Below, one piece after another: positions 32,280 to 34,965 of a stretch of DNA of 34,965 nt (positions are counted from its first letter, which is position 1; the number at the start of each line of letters is the position of its first letter). This DNA is from Longimicrobium sp. (GTDB lineage: Bacteria; Gemmatimonadota; Gemmatimonadetes; Longimicrobiales; Longimicrobiaceae): the NCBI GenBank assembly GCA_036387335.1, contig DASVTZ010000172.1, positions 1 through 34,965 on the forward strand, given 5' to 3'. The notes under the pieces are model-generated. The model was not told the origin of the DNA. It did no database searches and saw nothing but the letters and a program-made list of their open reading frames with translations. Both the position numbers and the translations under genes were made by a program.

Positions 32280-33395
32280 CTACACGCCGGCCATCGTCTC
32301 GCGGGCGGAGGCGCGGCCTTCGTCGGTGAGGGAGAGGTGCTCGCCGGTGCGGGTGAGGAGGCCGGCGCTCTCGGCGCGGCGCACGACGACGCGGGCGAAG
32401 TCGGGCGCCCAGCGCAGGTGCTCGTGAAGGTGGCGCTCGCGGCTCTCCTCGGCGGCCTGGGGAGAGCCCTCGTGGTCCAGCAGGTGGATCGTAAGGATCG
32501 CCTGCGCGAACTCCCAGCGCTGACGAGCGCGGCGCCGCGCCACCGCCACCACCCCGCGCTCGGGGGCGAAGAGGAGGGATAGGAAGAAGGAGACCCCCGT
32601 GCACGTCGCCATGGAGCCGGCGATGGAGACGTCGAGCAGGTACGACATCCAGTACCCCGCCAGCGCGCTCGCCACGCCGATCGCCACGCTGAGCGCCATC
32701 ATGCGCGGCAGGCGGTCCGTGATGAGGTAGGCCGCGGCCGGCGGCGCGATCATCAGCGCCACCACGAGCACCGAGCCCACGGCGTCGAACGCGCCCACCG
32801 CGGTCACCGACACCAGCGTCATGAACGCGTAGTGCAGCGCGCCCGGCGCGAAGCCGAGTGCGCCGGCAAGCGCCGCGTCAAAGGTGGTGAGCTTCAGCTC
32901 CTTGAAGAACGCACCGATGAAGGCCGCGTTCAGCAGGAGGATGGCGCCCATCACCCAGAGCGTGCGCGGGCCCAGGTCCATGCCGCGCCAGGAGTAGCGG
33001 TTGAAGGGGGCGAAGGCCAGCTCCCCCAGCAGCACCGCGTCCACGTCCAGGTGCACGTTGCCCGCGTAGCGCGAGATCAGGATGACGCCCACGCTGAAGA
33101 GCGCGGGGAAGACGAGGCCGATGGCGGCGTCTTCCTTGACGCGGCGCGTGCGGTGGAGGAGCTCCACCAGCGTCACTGTGAGCACGCCGGTCGCCGCCGC
33201 CGCGGCGATCAGGAGCGGCGAGGCGATGTTGCCGGTCGCAAAGAAGGCGAGGACGATCCCCAGGAGGATCGAATGCGAGATGGCGTCGCTCATCAGCGCC
33301 ATCCGTCGCAGCACCAGGAAGACGCCGGGGAGCGCGCACGCCGCGGCGGTGACGGCCGCGATCCACTGGATCTCCTGCTCGGGCGCGATGATCAT
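32280..33395 (-). CDS. Mn/Zn/Fe-type ABC permease with C-terminal winged helix-like domain
   Basis: Second permease of a divalent-metal importer. Residues 1-270 have the ABC-3 family pattern: VFLVLRRMALMSDAISHSIL, HRTRRVKEDAAIGLVFPALF, FKELKLTTFDAALAGALGF, GSVLVVALMIAPPAAAYLIT, with eight to nine helices. Then about 95 extra cytoplasmic residues (RQRWEFAQAILTIHLLDHEG, HLHEHLRWAPDFARVVVRRA, ESAGLLTRTGEHLSLTDEGR) end in a typical winged-helix wing. This could be a built-in metal- or DNA-sensing domain of the DtxR/MarR kind; that function is inference. The ATG at 33395 overlaps the stop of the first permease gene (ATGA). Confidence 0.92.
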   Translation of the reverse strand: MIIAPEQEIQWIAAVTAAACALPGVFLVLRRMALMSDAISHSILLGIVLAFFATGNIASPLLIAAAAATGVLTVTLVELLHRTRRVKEDAAIGLVFPALFSVGVILISRYAGNVHLDVDAVLLGELAFAPFNRYSWRGMDLGPRTLWVMGAILLLNAAFIGAFFKELKLTTFDAALAGALGFAPGALHYAFMTLVSVTAVGAFDAVGSVLVVALMIAPPAAAYLITDRLPRMMALSVAIGVASALAGYWMSYLLDVSIAGSMATCTGVSFFLSLLFAPERGVVAVARRRARQRWEFAQAILTIHLLDHEGSPQAAEESRERHLHEHLRWAPDFARVVVRRAESAGLLTRTGEHLSLTDEGRASARETMAGV

Positions 33396-34501
33396 CGGTC
33401 GTCCTCGCCGCGCAGGCCCGCGCGCCGCTCCGCCTCGCCGCGGCCGGCGGGGGTGATGGCCCACTCATCCTTCGGCGTGCGGCGCGCCCAACCCCGCGCT
33501 TCCATTTCGCGCAGCTCGCGGTGCGCGCCGGGGTGCATGGCTTCGAGAACCGCGGCGGCGTGGCCGTGCTCCGGGTTGGCGTGGTGGCGCGCCAGATCGT
33601 CCAGGTTGCCGAGCACGGCGTCCATGTGCAGGCGGCTGCGGTTGCGCCTGTCGCGCACCGATTCCCACAGCACCCCGCGGTTGGGTGCGAAGAGGATCGA
33701 CAGCACCACCAGCGCCGTCAGGCAGAGGACGATGGTCGGTCCCGTGGGGAGGTGCTGGGTCAGCGAGCTGAGCACCGCGCCGCTCACCCCCGCCAGAGCG
33801 CCGAACAGCCCGGCGACGGCCACCATCTTCCCCATGCGGTCCGTCCACTGCCTCGCGGCCGCGGCTGGGGCGACCACCATCGCGCTCATCAGCACCACGC
33901 CCACCGTCTGCAGCCCGATGACGATGGAGACGACGAGGAGCGTCGTGAGGATCACGTCCACCGAGCGCATGGGGAAGCCGAGCGAGGCGCCGTAGTCGGG
34001 GTCGAAGGCGAGGAGCTTGAACTCTTTCCAGAAGACCGCCGCCCCCAGCAACGCCACTGCACCGAGCGAGGAGATGAGGAGGACGTCGCGGTGCAGGAGG
34101 GTGGCGGCCTGGCCGAAGAGGAAGCGGTCGAGCCCGGCCTGGCTGGCGTCGGGACGCTTCTGCACGTAGGTGAGCAGCACCAGGCCGAACCCAAAGAAGA
34201 CGGAGAGGACGATCCCCAGCGCGCTGTCTTCCTTGACGCGGGTGGCGCCGGTGATCTTCATCACGGCGAGCGTCCCCAGCCACCCTGCCACCGCGGCCCC
34301 CGCCACCAGCACCGGCGTCGCCTTGCTCCCCGTGAGGAGGAAGGCGAGCGCGATGCCGGGGAGCGCCGCGTGCGAGATGGCGTCGCCCAGCAGGCTCTGC
34401 TTGCGCAGCACCGCGAACGAGCCGAGCGCGCCGCTGGTGAGCCCCAGTGCCGCCGCGCCCAGGGCGACCGTGCGGAGGGTGTAGTCGGTGAGGAGATCCA
34501 A
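33392..34501 (-). CDS. Mn/Zn/Fe-type ABC permease (first), with C-terminal extension
   Basis: The membrane half contains LGSFAVLRKQSLLGDAISHA, ALPGIALAFLL, TRVKEDSALGIVLSVFFGFG, FWKEFKLLAFDPDYGASLGF and QTVGVVLMSAMVVAPAAAAR, standard for ABC-3 metal permeases. The last 95 or so residues (NLDDLARHHANPEHGHAAAV, LEAMHPGAHRELREMEARGW, ARRTPKDEWAITPAGRGEAE) form a winged-helix-like tail similar in layout to that of the second permease. His residues in it (HH, HGH) might bind metal. The start appears to be a TTG at 34501, 9 bp after the GGGGAAT repeat array. The second permease overlaps its end by 4 bp; the ATPase gene is upstream. Confidence 0.92.
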   Translation of the reverse strand: MDLLTDYTLRTVALGAAALGLTSGALGSFAVLRKQSLLGDAISHAALPGIALAFLLTGSKATPVLVAGAAVAGWLGTLAVMKITGATRVKEDSALGIVLSVFFGFGLVLLTYVQKRPDASQAGLDRFLFGQAATLLHRDVLLISSLGAVALLGAAVFWKEFKLLAFDPDYGASLGFPMRSVDVILTTLLVVSIVIGLQTVGVVLMSAMVVAPAAAARQWTDRMGKMVAVAGLFGALAGVSGAVLSSLTQHLPTGPTIVLCLTALVVLSILFAPNRGVLWESVRDRRNRSRLHMDAVLGNLDDLARHHANPEHGHAAAVLEAMHPGAHRELREMEARGWARRTPKDEWAITPAGRGEAERRAGLRGEDDR

Positions 34502-34510
34502 GGGACTGAC

Positions 34511-34537
34511 GGGAATGGGGAATGGGGAATGGGGAAT
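34511..34537. repeat. Heptamer repeat GGGGAAT before the permease gene
   Basis: GGGAAT plus three full GGGGAAT units; on the gene strand it is ATTCCCC repeats ending 9 bp before the permease start. It is inverted relative to 34667-34695, so the two can pair. Confidence 0.9.
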
Positions 34538-34666
34538 GGTTAAACCAGGCCCATTCTTCTACGGGTGCGAGGCGAGGTACGGCGAGACAGACCCGCCCTT
34601 GGGGGAGCGAGGGCGACGGGGAGGCGGGCTCACGGCGAGATGCTTGTCCCGCCCGGAGTGCCCACC

Positions 34667-34695
34667 ATTCCCCATTTCCCCATTCCCCATTCCCC
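34667..34695. repeat. Heptamer repeat ATTCCCC after the ATPase gene
   Basis: ATTCCCC, ATTTCCCC, ATTCCCC, ATTCCCC, ending 5 bp from the ATPase stop codon (34701-34703). On the gene strand it reads GGGGAAT directly after the stop. The 129 bp between the two arrays show no gene. Confidence 0.9.
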
Positions 34696-34700
34696 GCCTT

Positions 34701-34965
34701 TCAGTCCGCCGCGTGCAGTGAGGCCCCAGCGGGCAGGCCCCCGTTGCGCGTCAGGAACGGAAGCCGTCCGCCGTAGGTCTGGCGCAGGTTTTCCTCCGTG
34801 AAGACCTCGCGCACCGGGCCGTCGGCGATGCGGCGCACGTTCAGCAGGAGGACCCAGTCGAAGTACTCCGGGACCGTTTCCAGGTCGTGGTGCACGACGA
34901 CGACCGTCTTGCCGGCGCGGCGCAGCTCCTGGAGGACGGAGACGATGGCGCGCTCCGTCTTGGCA
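34701..34965 (-). CDS. Metal ABC transporter ATP-binding protein, C-terminal part
   Basis: Only the last 87 codons are inside the window; the gene continues beyond the right edge. The visible part reads [40 protein letters not shown] (H-loop histidine), [15 protein letters not shown] and [16 protein letters not shown]. The last motif is characteristic of Mn/Zn/Fe ATPases such as MntB, SitB or ZnuC. It is the upstream gene of the transporter operon. A solute-binding protein would be expected further right. Confidence 0.93.
   Translation of the reverse strand, partial: AKTERAIVSVLQELRRAGKTVVVVHHDLETVPEYFDWVLLLNVRRIADGPVREVFTEENLRQTYGGRLPFLTRNGGLPAGASLHAAD

Overview
The window is a very GC-rich, densely coded stretch of a bacterial chromosome. 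The organism looks diderm: there is a TonB-dependent receptor, a beta-barrel-type secreted protein, several lipoproteins, and stand-alone proteins with a carboxypeptidase-type regulatory domain and a plug-like end. Together with a 180-kDa-class NAD-glutamate dehydrogenase, this gene mix best suggests Gemmatimonadota, perhaps close to Longimicrobium. That assignment is inference from gene content, not a database result. No rRNA, tRNA, CRISPR array, transposase or phage gene was seen.

Layout. 1-1.6 kb: a small hypothetical protein, a HicB-like protein without a HicA partner, and a DoxX-type membrane protein. 1.8-6.6 kb (minus): the large NAD-glutamate dehydrogenase. 6.9-8.8 kb (plus): a two-gene lipoprotein operon. 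8.9-12.5 kb (minus): an overlapping operon of ECF sigma factor, zinc-finger anti-sigma factor and TonB-dependent receptor. 12.6-12.8 kb: two adjacent heptanucleotide repeat arrays. 12.8-17.6 kb (minus): a carboxypeptidase-regulatory/plug protein, then an ABC-2 permease and its likely ATPase, separated by a VapBC toxin-antitoxin pair. 17.9-18.7 kb (plus): an Abi-like HEPN protein, a candidate phage-defence gene. 18.7-21.7 kb (minus): argR overlapping an outer-membrane protein gene, followed by an LVIVD-repeat lipoprotein. 21.9-24.1 kb: a PafA-like phosphatase, divergent from a small membrane protein. 24.1-26.3 kb (minus): a BNR/sialidase-fold lipoprotein, a TlpA-type thioredoxin lipoprotein and a 72-aa protein. 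26.4-29 kb (plus): a small membrane protein, an FAD monooxygenase, a DoxX protein and a DUF2784-type protein. 29-31.3 kb (minus): a TPR protein and an orphan histidine kinase. 31.5-32.1 kb: an AbrB/Doc toxin-antitoxin operon. 32.3-35 kb (minus): a Mn/Zn/Fe-type ABC transporter with two permeases and the truncated end of the ATPase.

The most unusual signal is not a gene. Short tandem repeats sit almost exactly at gene ends and starts. They are octamers of the GTGCGTKA type at four places, and heptamers of three unrelated sequences (GTCCTAA, CTTGGCA, GGGGAAT). Two intergenic regions have such arrays in opposite orientation at both ends, so a transcript spanning the gap could fold into a long stem. 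Other short palindromic elements also lie in intergenic DNA, and one of them seems to supply the first codons of the TlpA gene. Other points to follow up are winged-helix-like extensions on both metal permeases and two matching ECF-type promoters (TGTCA...CGTT), one before the sigma operon and one before the neighbouring plug protein.
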